Below are positions 1-7,204 of a stretch of 59,026 nucleotides of DNA, one piece after another. The notes beneath the pieces were generated by a model, which saw only the letters and a program-made list of their open reading frames with translations, had not been told where the DNA came from and ran no database searches. The stretch comes from SIG454 sp045646365 (GTDB taxonomy: Bacteria; Bacillota; Clostridia; Monoglobales; Monoglobaceae). The translations under genes were made by a program, and so were the position numbers. The first letter of the stretch is position 1, and each line of letters opens with the position of its first letter. The stretch is taken from assembly GCA_045646365.1 (NCBI GenBank), contig JAZRKP010000022.1, positions 1 through 59,026 of the forward strand, read 5' to 3'.

Positions 1-225
1 GAAAAAAGGAGCATCCGCATAAAACAGATACTCCCGTTCGTATTCAGGCTCTTCCTGAATGTGAGTTATTTTTTGTTTATTATCGCACATGGTGCATTTA
101 AACACTTGCAGATAATCTTTGGGCGGTGGCATATTATCTATGCAACTCCACATAAAAATCTGAAGGAGCAAGCTCACTTTTGAGCTTGCTCCCTTTGAAA
201 TAAATCTTTTGTTTTTGAAATTCAT
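1..225 (-). CDS. DUF960 family protein, C-terminus cut by window edge
   Basis: Minus-strand reading frame starting with ATG at 225 and running off the window at position 1 after 75 codons. An AAAGGGG ribosome binding site lies 7 nt upstream. The protein opens MNFKNKRFISKG, followed by LQIFMWSCIDNM, then DYLQVFKC and a region around QEEPEYEREY. This order matches the small DUF960 family, whose members usually have a conserved RYITRG start, an LQ-x-F-x-W-x-x-ID segment and an H-x-QE-x-PEY segment. The function of DUF960 is unknown. Its genes are often found in accessory or mobile regions of Firmicutes. It is separated by about 500 bp from the uronate operon and probably belongs to a different unit extending to the left. 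Family call is from remembered pattern only. Confidence 0.7.
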   Translation of the reverse strand, partial: MNFKNKRFISKGASSKVSLLLQIFMWSCIDNMPPPKDYLQVFKCTMCDNKQKITHIQEEPEYEREYLFYADAPFF

Positions 226-487
226 ACATTATCCCCTTTCATTTTTCTATGAACCGTAGCCTTACGGAATATGCGTATAGCATATCATGGTGATAATATG
301 TGAGTGAAAATATTAAGTTTGACAGGATTTGCACACTAATTAAAAATATGTAACATATTGTGACTTGTGAATATTTATTATTTGATGTTAAAATTAGTAG
401 CGGCATTTGATTAGGCATTTTTATAACATGTTTGATTAATACCTATAACTAAATGAAGGATTTTGACTCATAACCGGTCGGTCATCG

Positions 488-516
488 GCTTTAATCCTGC
501 CCCTGCACCCATAAAA
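488..516 (+). repeat. tRNA-3'-end-like repeat, copy A (candidate attachment-site remnant)
   Basis: A 29-bp segment matches 32892-32920 at 25 of 29 positions in the same orientation. The mismatches are at 494, 498, 506 and 510. Both copies contain GCCCCTG and end in ATAAAA, and both are followed by hairpins. The sequence resembles the T-loop and acceptor 3' end of a tRNA, a common target of tyrosine recombinases. The second copy lies about 85 bp from a decayed integrase. Calling it an att remnant is inference. Confidence 0.45.
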
Positions 517-538
517 CAACCGAAAGGTTGATACAAAG

Positions 539-564
539 AAAACCGCTTGATATCAAGCGGTTTT
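539..564. terminator. Palindromic intrinsic terminator
   Basis: A perfect 26-bp palindrome, AAAACCGCTTGAT followed by its complement, would fold into a hairpin with a short loop ending in TTTT on either strand. On the plus strand it is followed by CTTGTTTTT. It lies 167 bp downstream of the uxuB stop codon and can end the leftward uronate operon. Confidence 0.7.
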
Positions 565-730
565 CTTGTTTTTGATATAAATTTTCAGTCTGATTTTGAT
601 AATATTTTCTCGCTGGTTTTCCAATTTTACCCTACAAACCTTTTAGCAAAATTCAAGGATTTTCTGAGTAAATCTCCAACTGCGTGTCCAGTTTTCGTTT
701 ATCTGTACACTTTTTTTATTTATCCCCTTT

Positions 731-1576
731 TTACACTCCGCTATATGCGGAAAATCCGCCGTCAACAGGGATAACCGTTCCGTTTACAAAACTTGATGCC
801 TCTTTTGAAACGAGGAACAAAAGCGTTCCGATAAGTTCCTCTGCCTTGCCGAATCTTCCCATTGGGGTTGCAGATAAGATTTTATCTGTTCTCGGGGTTG
901 GCGTTCCGTCTTCATTAAAAAGCAATTTTTCATTCTGTTTTGTCACGAAGAATCCGGGGGCTATTGCATTGCATCTTATGTTAGTTTTTGAGAAATGAAC
1001 TGCAAGCCATTGTGTAAAGTTTGATATCGCCGCTTTTGCTCCCGAATATGCAGGGATTTTGGTTAAAGGCGTGAAAGCGTTCATACTCGAAATATTGATT
1101 ATACTTGCATCTTCTTTGTTGAGCATATCCTTTGCAAACACCTGTGTTGGGAGAAGTGTTCCCAGGAAGTTTAAGTTAAACACAAATTCAACACCCTCTT
1201 TATCCAAATCAAAGAAGGTTTTCAAACTTCCCATATCCTCACTCTTAAAATATTCGTTATCGGTTGTTGCTTTCGGGTTATTTCCGCCTGCACCATTGAT
1301 TAAAATATCGCAAGTTCCAAAATCCTTTAAGATTTGATTATGCGCTTCTTCTATGCTTTCCTTATCCAAAACATTGCATTTATAGCCTTTGGCAATACCG
1401 CCATCTTTTGTAATTTCATCGGCATACTGTTTTGCCATTTCCTCATTCAAATCAAGAAGGGCAACTTTCGCATTGGTTTTCGCCATTGCTTTTGCAAACA
1501 TTGAGCAAAGGACTCCCCCTGCTCCCGTTATTACAACAACTTTATCTTTTAAATCTATTTCAAAAGGTATTTTCAT
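731..1576 (-). CDS. uxuB: D-mannonate oxidoreductase, short-chain dehydrogenase type
   Basis: Predicted to interconvert D-fructuronate and D-mannonate with NAD(H) in the cytoplasm, the step before UxuA in glucuronate breakdown. The 281-residue protein has a Rossmann cofactor motif TGAGGVLC (17-24), an NGAGG motif (94-98) and the SDR catalytic set Ser163/Ser164, Tyr177 and Lys181 (YSGAK). Firmicutes mannonate oxidoreductases of the Bacillus YjmF type are SDR proteins of this length, unlike the unrelated E. coli UxuB. The start overlaps the uxuA stop by one base (TAATG), which indicates translational coupling. An AGGAGAG ribosome binding site precedes it. It is the last gene of the operon. The specific call rests on the fusion-tight pairing with uxuA. 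From sequence alone another SDR sugar-acid reductase is possible. Confidence 0.85.
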   Translation of the reverse strand: MKIPFEIDLKDKVVVITGAGGVLCSMFAKAMAKTNAKVALLDLNEEMAKQYADEITKDGGIAKGYKCNVLDKESIEEAHNQILKDFGTCDILINGAGGNNPKATTDNEYFKSEDMGSLKTFFDLDKEGVEFVFNLNFLGTLLPTQVFAKDMLNKEDASIINISSMNAFTPLTKIPAYSGAKAAISNFTQWLAVHFSKTNIRCNAIAPGFFVTKQNEKLLFNEDGTPTPRTDKILSATPMGRFGKAEELIGTLLFLVSKEASSFVNGTVIPVDGGFSAYSGV

Positions 1577-2613
1577 TATTTCTCTCCTTTTTCAAGAGCT
1601 TCCCATATTCCCGCCATATACATAGCGCCAAGCGCTCTGTCATAAAGACCATAGCCCGGTTTTCCTGTTTCGCCCCATATCATTCTTCCGTGGTCAGGGC
1701 GGAGGTAACCTTTAAACCCTACCTCATGATAAGCCTTTAAGATTTCAACAATATCAAGTGAACCGCACTCTGAAAAATGTCCGCTTTCTTCAAATGAGCC
1801 ATCTTCCATTATCTTTATATTTCTGATATGCGCAAAATGGATTCTGCCCATACTGCCATATTTTCTGACCATAGCTGTATAATCATTAAATGTTGCACAT
1901 CCAAGAGAACCACTGCAAAGGGTAAGTCCGTGATGAGTATCGTCATAGAGGCTTAAGAATCTGTCAAGATTTGCCTCATTTGTTATAATTCTCGGAATAC
2001 CAAAGATACTCCACGGTGGGTCATCCGGATGTATTGCCATATTAACATCACATTCTACTGCAACAGGCATAATTTCCTTTATAAAATATTCAAGGTTTTT
2101 CCAGAGTCCTTCTTCTCCGATTTGCTGATAGGCTTTAATCAAATCAGAAACCTCATCAGGGGAATATGAAGCATCCCAACCGGGAAGAGTCAGTTTCGTC
2201 GGGTCCATTTTATCAACATCGCTTTTGTGATAAACGAGAGATGTCGAGCCGTCCTCATTCACCCATTCAAGGTTTGAACGAGTCCAGTCAAACACAGGCA
2301 TAAAGTTATAGCAAACGCACTTAACTCCCGCCTTTGCAACCCGTCTGATATTTTCCTTAAATACCTCTATGTATTCCTTATACTTACCTCTGCCAAGCTT
2401 TATATCTTCATGCACGGGAATAGATTCGATAACTTCCATAGTCAGTCCGTTATCGTTACATTGTTTTTTGATTTCCGCAATTTCACCGTCTTCCCAAACT
2501 GTTCCAACCTGCTTATATACTGCAGTTGTTATATCCGATACGCAGGGGATTTGCCGTATTTTTTGAAGTGTTACGGGGTCATCTTCTCCATACCAACGAA
2601 ATGTCATTTTCAT
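1576..2613 (-). CDS. uxuA: Mannonate dehydratase
   Basis: Dehydrates D-mannonate to 2-keto-3-deoxy-D-gluconate (EC 4.2.1.8), a cytoplasmic metal-dependent TIM-barrel enzyme of uronate catabolism. The protein is 345 residues, about the usual length. It opens with the family signature MTFRWYGEDDPV and has the IHPDDPPW motif (His195), TLCSGSLG (Cys233) and the HFAHIRN segment (His259, His262), which in known UxuA supply metal ligands. The C-terminus has YLRPDHGR, also typical. The start codon overlaps the stop of the upstream oxidoreductase by 4 bp (ATGA), and a GGAAAGG site lies upstream. The pairing with uxuB means glucuronate-derived or other uronate-derived fructuronate is the likely input. 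The uronate isomerase and KDG kinase/aldolase steps are not encoded in this window. Confidence 0.95.
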   Translation of the reverse strand: MKMTFRWYGEDDPVTLQKIRQIPCVSDITTAVYKQVGTVWEDGEIAEIKKQCNDNGLTMEVIESIPVHEDIKLGRGKYKEYIEVFKENIRRVAKAGVKCVCYNFMPVFDWTRSNLEWVNEDGSTSLVYHKSDVDKMDPTKLTLPGWDASYSPDEVSDLIKAYQQIGEEGLWKNLEYFIKEIMPVAVECDVNMAIHPDDPPWSIFGIPRIITNEANLDRFLSLYDDTHHGLTLCSGSLGCATFNDYTAMVRKYGSMGRIHFAHIRNIKIMEDGSFEESGHFSECGSLDIVEILKAYHEVGFKGYLRPDHGRMIWGETGKPGYGLYDRALGAMYMAGIWEALEKGEK

Positions 2614-3584
2614 AGCATTATTTCCTTTCCGTTTTCTTTTGCACTTTTATACATAGCAAACATTGCCTTATGAGTGTTTTCTATGTCGCTAAAGTTAAAA
2701 TAAGTATTATTATCGTAAAAATCACAAATCATTTTATCATGACTTGTACCCCAATGTTTTTTCCCGATAGTTTCTTTTTCGTTTTCACAGACTTCTTCGC
2801 CATTTATAAAAAGTTTTCCGAAAACATAATCCGCCGTTCCATTTTCAAAGATTATGCTAATCTGAAAATCATCATTGGCTTTGTATGCATTGGTGGCAAA
2901 GAATATTCCCGTCACCTCATTTTCAAATTTAAGATATGCAGAAAATGTGTCCTCAACTTCAATATATTCATTAAGGGAATAGTTCATTGCATTAGCTTTA
3001 ACGCTCGTAATATCCCCTGCGAAATATTTCATCAAATCAAGGACATGGATAGCCTGATTGATTAAAACTCCTCCACCCTCGGTTCTGAATTTACCTTTCC
3101 AGTCAGATGAAGTGTAGTATTCTTTTGTTCTGCACCATGTTAAAATTCCCTTAACACCTATAATTTTGCCAAACTTTTTACTATCTGCAAGTTCCTTTAA
3201 TTTGGTAATACTTTTATTAAGTCTGTTTTGCACCACAAAGCAAACATCGTTAACTTTTTCAAGGTTCTTAAGCAGCTCCAGTTCTTCTATTGTTATAACT
3301 GCGGGTTTTTCACAAACAACCTTTTTGCCAGCATTAAGAGCCTTTTCTATCATTTCAAAATGCAGATAATGAGGTGTGCAGATATGAACCGCATCTATAT
3401 TTTCATCCTTTAACGCCTCATCAAAGTCGGAGTAAAATTTCGCTTCATATTCAGCTTCACAAGTCTGTTTTTTTCTCAAATCAATATCGCAAATACCGTA
3501 AAGATTTGCGCTTTTACAGTTATTTACCGCAGAAATATGAATTGGGGCTATGGCGCCAAACCCCACAATGCAAACATTTTTCAT
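2610..3584 (-). CDS. Gfo/Idh/MocA family oxidoreductase
   Basis: NAD(P)-dependent sugar or sugar-acid dehydrogenase of the glucose-fructose oxidoreductase family, 324 residues. It has the N-terminal Rossmann motif GFGAIA (8-13), the family signature CEKPA (91-95), and a C-terminal alpha/beta domain with GGGVLINQAIH. I place the start at the ATG at 3584 rather than at an in-frame codon at 3623. AAGGTGA lies 5 nt upstream of 3584, and the longer form would overlap the preceding gene and put extra residues before the Rossmann strand. It ends overlapping uxuA by 4 bp. The substrate cannot be read from sequence. Its place between uxuA and a second paralog suggests an unusual uronic acid, deoxy-sugar or inositol-type intermediate. 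Confidence 0.85.
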   Translation of the reverse strand: MKNVCIVGFGAIAPIHISAVNNCKSANLYGICDIDLRKKQTCEAEYEAKFYSDFDEALKDENIDAVHICTPHYLHFEMIEKALNAGKKVVCEKPAVITIEELELLKNLEKVNDVCFVVQNRLNKSITKLKELADSKKFGKIIGVKGILTWCRTKEYYTSSDWKGKFRTEGGGVLINQAIHVLDLMKYFAGDITSVKANAMNYSLNEYIEVEDTFSAYLKFENEVTGIFFATNAYKANDDFQISIIFENGTADYVFGKLFINGEEVCENEKETIGKKHWGTSHDKMICDFYDNNTYFNFSDIENTHKAMFAMYKSAKENGKEIML

Positions 3585-3597
3585 TTTTGTCACCTTA

Positions 3598-4761
3598 TCA
3601 ATATGTACTTGAATTATCTTCAACTACGATTTGCTGTTCTTTTTTTACAACGGTTGAATTCTTGATTTTATCCTGAAGAATATCATAGAATTTGTCATCA
3701 GGGAAGTTTTTAACATCAACAGTTTCCCCTGTCCAACCACTTAAGTGAATTGCATTGGAAATAGTCAAGCCGTTTATTCCCTCTTCACCTTTTGCCAAAA
3801 GTTCCTGACCGTTTAAAATTGCATTGGTAAAGTTCTGCAGGATACCAACATGCTGTTTTCCTCCCGAAAAATCAACCGGGATTTCACATTTCCAACATTC
3901 AGGCTGAGCAAATGGAATCCGATTCACTCTGTTATGCTCACGCTCGGAAATAACATTTCTGTGGAACACAAGCTGATTATTCTCAACAACAAGTTTACCC
4001 ATATCGCAGGCAATCTCAAGGCGGTTTGTCCCCGGAGCTTCCCCTGTTGAAGTGATATATTCGCCTGTTGTTCCATTGTCATATTCCAAAAATGCCATAA
4101 CATCGTCTTCAACTTCAATATCATAGTATTTCCCAAATGAAACTTTTGCAAAAATCTTATCAGGCATACCGAACATCCATTGCCACAAATCAAGCTGGTG
4201 AGGATTCTGGTTAATTAAAGCACCGCCGCCCTCGTCTTTCCATGTGGAACGCCATGTGCTGCTGTCATGATACGCCTGCGGTCTGTACCAGTCTGTTATT
4301 ATCCAGGTTATTCTCTTGATATGTCCAAGCTCACCCTTTTTAATCATATCACGGATTTTCTGATAAACAGGGTTTGTTCGCTGGTTATACATTATACCGT
4401 ATACTTTGTCAGATTTTGCCGCCGCATCATTCATTTCTTTTACCTGCTTTGTATAAACACCTGCGGGTTTTTCTATTAAAACATTTAATCCGTACTCAAA
4501 GGCTTTGATTGCCAATTCGGGATGAGAATAATGCGGAACCGCAATTAAAACTGCATCGCAAATACCGCTTTTATACATTTCCTCCGCATTATCAAAAATT
4601 ACAATTTCCGGATAATTTTCTTTTGCCTTTTCCCGTCTTGCTTCAGAAATATCGCAGATTGCGGTTAATGTCATATTATTAACCTGACCGTCATTAACAT
4701 TTTTGGCGTGGGCTGTTCCCATATTCCCGTAACCAACAACGCCAAGTCTTACCTTTTCCAT
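3598..4761 (-). CDS. Gfo/Idh/MocA family oxidoreductase (second copy)
   Basis: A 387-residue oxidoreductase with the Rossmann motif GYGNMG (10-15), EKPAG (97-101) and the central sequence DEGGGALINQNPHQLDLWQW typical of the family's substrate-binding half. It is about 60 residues longer than its downstream neighbour and the two are not recent duplicates. It starts 2 bp after the isomerase-like gene ends, with a GAGGGA site. Members of this family oxidise or epimerise sugars, inositols and uronates through keto intermediates, and two different ones beside an epimerase-type TIM barrel often act in sequence. The substrate is unknown. Confidence 0.85.
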   Translation of the reverse strand: MEKVRLGVVGYGNMGTAHAKNVNDGQVNNMTLTAICDISEARREKAKENYPEIVIFDNAEEMYKSGICDAVLIAVPHYSHPELAIKAFEYGLNVLIEKPAGVYTKQVKEMNDAAAKSDKVYGIMYNQRTNPVYQKIRDMIKKGELGHIKRITWIITDWYRPQAYHDSSTWRSTWKDEGGGALINQNPHQLDLWQWMFGMPDKIFAKVSFGKYYDIEVEDDVMAFLEYDNGTTGEYITSTGEAPGTNRLEIACDMGKLVVENNQLVFHRNVISEREHNRVNRIPFAQPECWKCEIPVDFSGGKQHVGILQNFTNAILNGQELLAKGEEGINGLTISNAIHLSGWTGETVDVKNFPDDKFYDILQDKIKNSTVVKKEQQIVVEDNSSTY

Positions 4762-4763
4762 AA

Positions 4764-5618
4764 TTATCCCTCTATTCCTTCAAGAATTTTTAAAAGTGCA
4801 TTATGTGCAACTGTAAATGTTCCTTCTCCGCTTTTTGGAAGGTCTTTCATCAAGTCTCCCATTTCAAGCTCAGCAAGCCCCTCAAAGCTACCAAGATGTG
4901 GCTCTAAACTTAAAAATCCGTTAAATCCGTTTTCAAAAAGCCCTCTTAATATATATTCAACATTTCCATCACCAAAGCCTGATGGAACAACGCTGCCATC
5001 TTTGAATAAAGCGTCTTTAATATGCATATATTCGATATATTCTTTAAGCATCTCATATGCTTCTTTTGTATCCTGACCGCTTTGAACGAAGTTGGCAGGG
5101 TCAAACACGGCTTTAAAGTTATCGCAATACAGATTTTCCATTAAATCAAGACATCTTGGTGCGATGTCACCGTAAATATCCTTCTCGTTTTCGTGAAGAA
5201 GAACAACATCGTTTTCCTTTGCATATTGTATCATTCTTTTAAGGTTTGAGAATACAACTTCTCTTTCGTCTGCTGTCCATTCGCCACCTTCGTGAAAGAA
5301 GCTGAACATTCTTATGTATTTTGCATCAAGGATTTTCGCAATAGCAACAACTCTCTTAAACAACTCAAAATGCTCATCTAAATCATCGGTAACTTTAACT
5401 TTTCCAATCGGGGAGCCGATTGATGATACCTTAATTCCGCACTTATCCATTTTAGTCTTGAGGGCTTTTGCTTCATCTTCTGTCAAAGCAGAAATATTTT
5501 TCCCGTCAATTCCTCTCGGTTCAAAATATTTAATTCCAAGCTTGTTTAAAACCTCAAACTGCACATCAACTTTTGCATCAATTTCATCTGAAAATCCGCT
5601 TATTTTATCATAAACCAT
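4764..5618 (-). CDS. Sugar phosphate isomerase/epimerase-like TIM barrel protein
   Basis: Xylose-isomerase-like TIM barrel (AP endonuclease 2 family), 284 residues. Expected metal ligands are visible: Glu143 (LHENE), Asp173 and the following PANF, His199 (MHIKD) and Glu239 (SLEPH). Such proteins isomerise or epimerise sugars, keto-sugars or inosose, and often sit beside Gfo/Idh oxidoreductases, as here. The gene starts 15 bp after the upstream esterase ends with an AGGGGGAT site, and it is 2 bp from the next gene, so it is clearly in the same operon. No signal peptide, so cytoplasmic. The actual substrate is not determinable. Confidence 0.8.
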   Translation of the reverse strand: MVYDKISGFSDEIDAKVDVQFEVLNKLGIKYFEPRGIDGKNISALTEDEAKALKTKMDKCGIKVSSIGSPIGKVKVTDDLDEHFELFKRVVAIAKILDAKYIRMFSFFHEGGEWTADEREVVFSNLKRMIQYAKENDVVLLHENEKDIYGDIAPRCLDLMENLYCDNFKAVFDPANFVQSGQDTKEAYEMLKEYIEYMHIKDALFKDGSVVPSGFGDGNVEYILRGLFENGFNGFLSLEPHLGSFEGLAELEMGDLMKDLPKSGEGTFTVAHNALLKILEGIEG

Positions 5619-5633
5619 ATTTATCCCCCTATA

Positions 5634-6386
5634 TTAATTATTGGTTTCTATAATCGTGTTCAGCCATTGTTTCGCAAGACAAGATTGCCCATACGGGGTT
5701 AAATGCACACCATCATTTTCGATAAGTTTTTTTATGGACTCATCTTTTATGGCATCAGCAAAATCATTCAATGAAATGTTGTTTTTCATCGCCTGATTTC
5801 GTATAATATTGCAATAATCAGTTATATTTGCATTATTATTTGTTTTATTGGGTGAGTTAAACCGCTTTTCATCTACCGGCTGTATGGTCGATATCATCAC
5901 CTTTGCCCCCGATTCCTTACTGATGTGTATTATCTTTTCAATATTATCTTCATATTCTCTTTTACTTACAAGATTTTTTTTATCAGCTATGATCAAAGAA
6001 TCATTTGAGCCAATCATTATTGAAATAATATCAGGATTAAAGTTTTGAATATATTGTTTTAAATGACGGAACATATCGGTTGAAACAGCTCCTGATATTG
6101 CTGCATTGTATTCAACAAGTTGTGCCGCCTTTGTTACAATTCCCCTGTAGCTCATTCTGTCAGCAGTTATCGAGTCTCCCACAAACAGTACCCTTTTACC
6201 TTTCAGCTCCCCTAATTTCATTGATGCACAAATTTCATCCGCCTGCCGTCCTTGCCACTCGTCACATTCATTGATGAAAGAGGAAATCTCTTCTGCCGAG
6301 GCGTCCATTATACATTCGTAAGGGAAATTTTCTTCCACTGCACCTTGCATCCGCTGTAAACAAAATCTAATATAAAATTTATCCAT
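5634..6386 (-). CDS. SGNH/GDSL hydrolase, intracellular
   Basis: Predicted esterase of the SGNH superfamily, 250 residues, no signal peptide. It has block I FVGDSIT (Ser72 nucleophile in GDS), block III MIGSND (Asn128) and block V DGVHLTPYG (Asp225, His228). About 60 residues precede the catalytic domain, a short helical extension not needed by the fold. These enzymes commonly remove acetyl groups from plant polysaccharide fragments, which fits a pectin-like substrate, but the substrate here is inferred only from neighbours. A TGGAG site lies upstream, and the gene follows another SGNH gene by 17 bp. Confidence 0.85.
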   Translation of the reverse strand: MDKFYIRFCLQRMQGAVEENFPYECIMDASAEEISSFINECDEWQGRQADEICASMKLGELKGKRVLFVGDSITADRMSYRGIVTKAAQLVEYNAAISGAVSTDMFRHLKQYIQNFNPDIISIMIGSNDSLIIADKKNLVSKREYEDNIEKIIHISKESGAKVMISTIQPVDEKRFNSPNKTNNNANITDYCNIIRNQAMKNNISLNDFADAIKDESIKKLIENDGVHLTPYGQSCLAKQWLNTIIETNN

Positions 6387-6403
6387 AGCCTACTCCATTT
6401 TCA

Positions 6404-7138
6404 TTATTTTTCAAACATTGTCTTAACCAATTCATAGGCAAACATCCAGTTCATTTCTTTTGTTGGATGATTTATCTTATTTGAGAGTATAGAAGTAATA
6501 TCCACCCCATTGTTATGTAGTGTTTTCCACATTCCATAGCAATCACAAACAGGAATATTTTCTTCCTCGCAAACCTTCATTGCTTCCTGAATATATTTAT
6601 CAAGCCAACCTTCATTTACAGTTGCTGCAACTCTTTTAGCCGCACCTTGAATTTCCTTTTCTTTTATAGAAAAATCAACTCTGTCCGTACTCATATTAGG
6701 CGTCATAAAAATAACTTCACTTCCCGCATTTTTGAGCTTCGCAAATATTTGTCGAAGTGAATTTTTATATTTTTCGAGCCCATCCTGCTTCTGGTTGGAA
6801 TCATTTAACCCAAAGCACACCACCGTCAAATCAGGATTAACACTAAGCACATCACTTTCAAGTCTCTTAAGACCAATCTCCGCTCTGTTTCCGCTTATTC
6901 CCGTATTTACAATTGTAACATTTGCTGATGGAAAAAACAATCCCAAAATCTTTTTTATTTTTTCCGCATAGCTCTCTGAAGAGTCAAATATCGTTTCAAC
7001 AACTCCGCCGTCTTTTACATACACTTCAAAACACCCTTGTGTTACGCTATCCCCGGTAAAGGCAATGACGGGCTGTCTGTGTTCACATATTGCCTCTGCT
7101 CTATTCCTGATTTTTTCGATTATTTTCATATAATCCAC
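6404..7138 (-). CDS. SGNH/GDSL hydrolase, intracellular
   Basis: A second esterase of the SGNH superfamily, 244 residues and cytoplasmic. Block I is FTGDSVTQG (Ser31), block II GISGNR (80-85), block III GLND (Asn112). The usual D-x-x-H of block V is replaced by KINHP (His224 present, Lys at the Asp position). The same NHP form occurs in some SGNH subfamilies, so it may be natural. First gene of the leftward sugar-acid operon, with a strong AAAGGAG site. The 66-bp gap upstream contains a terminator hairpin, so the operon either has its own weak promoter or depends on read-through. I saw no clear promoter there. Confidence 0.8.
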   Translation of the reverse strand: MDYMKIIEKIRNRAEAICEHRQPVIAFTGDSVTQGCFEVYVKDGGVVETIFDSSESYAEKIKKILGLFFPSANVTIVNTGISGNRAEIGLKRLESDVLSVNPDLTVVCFGLNDSNQKQDGLEKYKNSLRQIFAKLKNAGSEVIFMTPNMSTDRVDFSIKEKEIQGAAKRVAATVNEGWLDKYIQEAMKVCEEENIPVCDCYGMWKTLHNNGVDITSILSNKINHPTKEMNWMFAYELVKTMFEK

Positions 7139-7166
7139 TCCTTTTCTGTAAGTAAATAATATCCCA

Positions 7167-7195
7167 AAACACTGCTCTTGTTAGGGCAGTGTTTT
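7167..7195. terminator. Intrinsic terminator between the SLH gene and the sugar-acid operon
   Basis: AAAACACTGC (7167-7176) pairs with GCAGTGTTTT (7186-7195) over 10 bp with a loop of 9 nt. On the minus strand it lies just after the stop codon at 7205 and is followed by a partly T-rich stretch. It probably separates the surface-protein operon from the uronate operon, perhaps incompletely. Confidence 0.65.
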
Positions 7196-7204
7196 ATAAT
7201 ACGC

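Larger units (their letters stand above)
226..730. other. Intergenic region between the DUF960 gene and the uronate operon
   Basis: About 505 bp without a convincing gene. The part nearest 225 carries the leader of the DUF960 gene. The stretch from about 460 to 516 reads like a decayed tRNA 3' half: CTCATAAC resembles a Met anticodon loop and CTTTAATCC a T-loop, followed by GCCCCTGCACCCA. The anticodon and T stems do not pair properly, so it is not an intact tRNA. A small hairpin (CAACC-GAAA-GGTTG, 517-530) and a strong palindromic terminator follow. Short reading frames across 547-998 on the plus strand are antisense to the end of uxuB and are not supported. Confidence 0.6.

Noticed and set aside
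460..512. Possible tRNA-Met gene
   Set aside because: Only a 3' half resembles a tRNA; anticodon and T stems do not pair and no 5' half is present.
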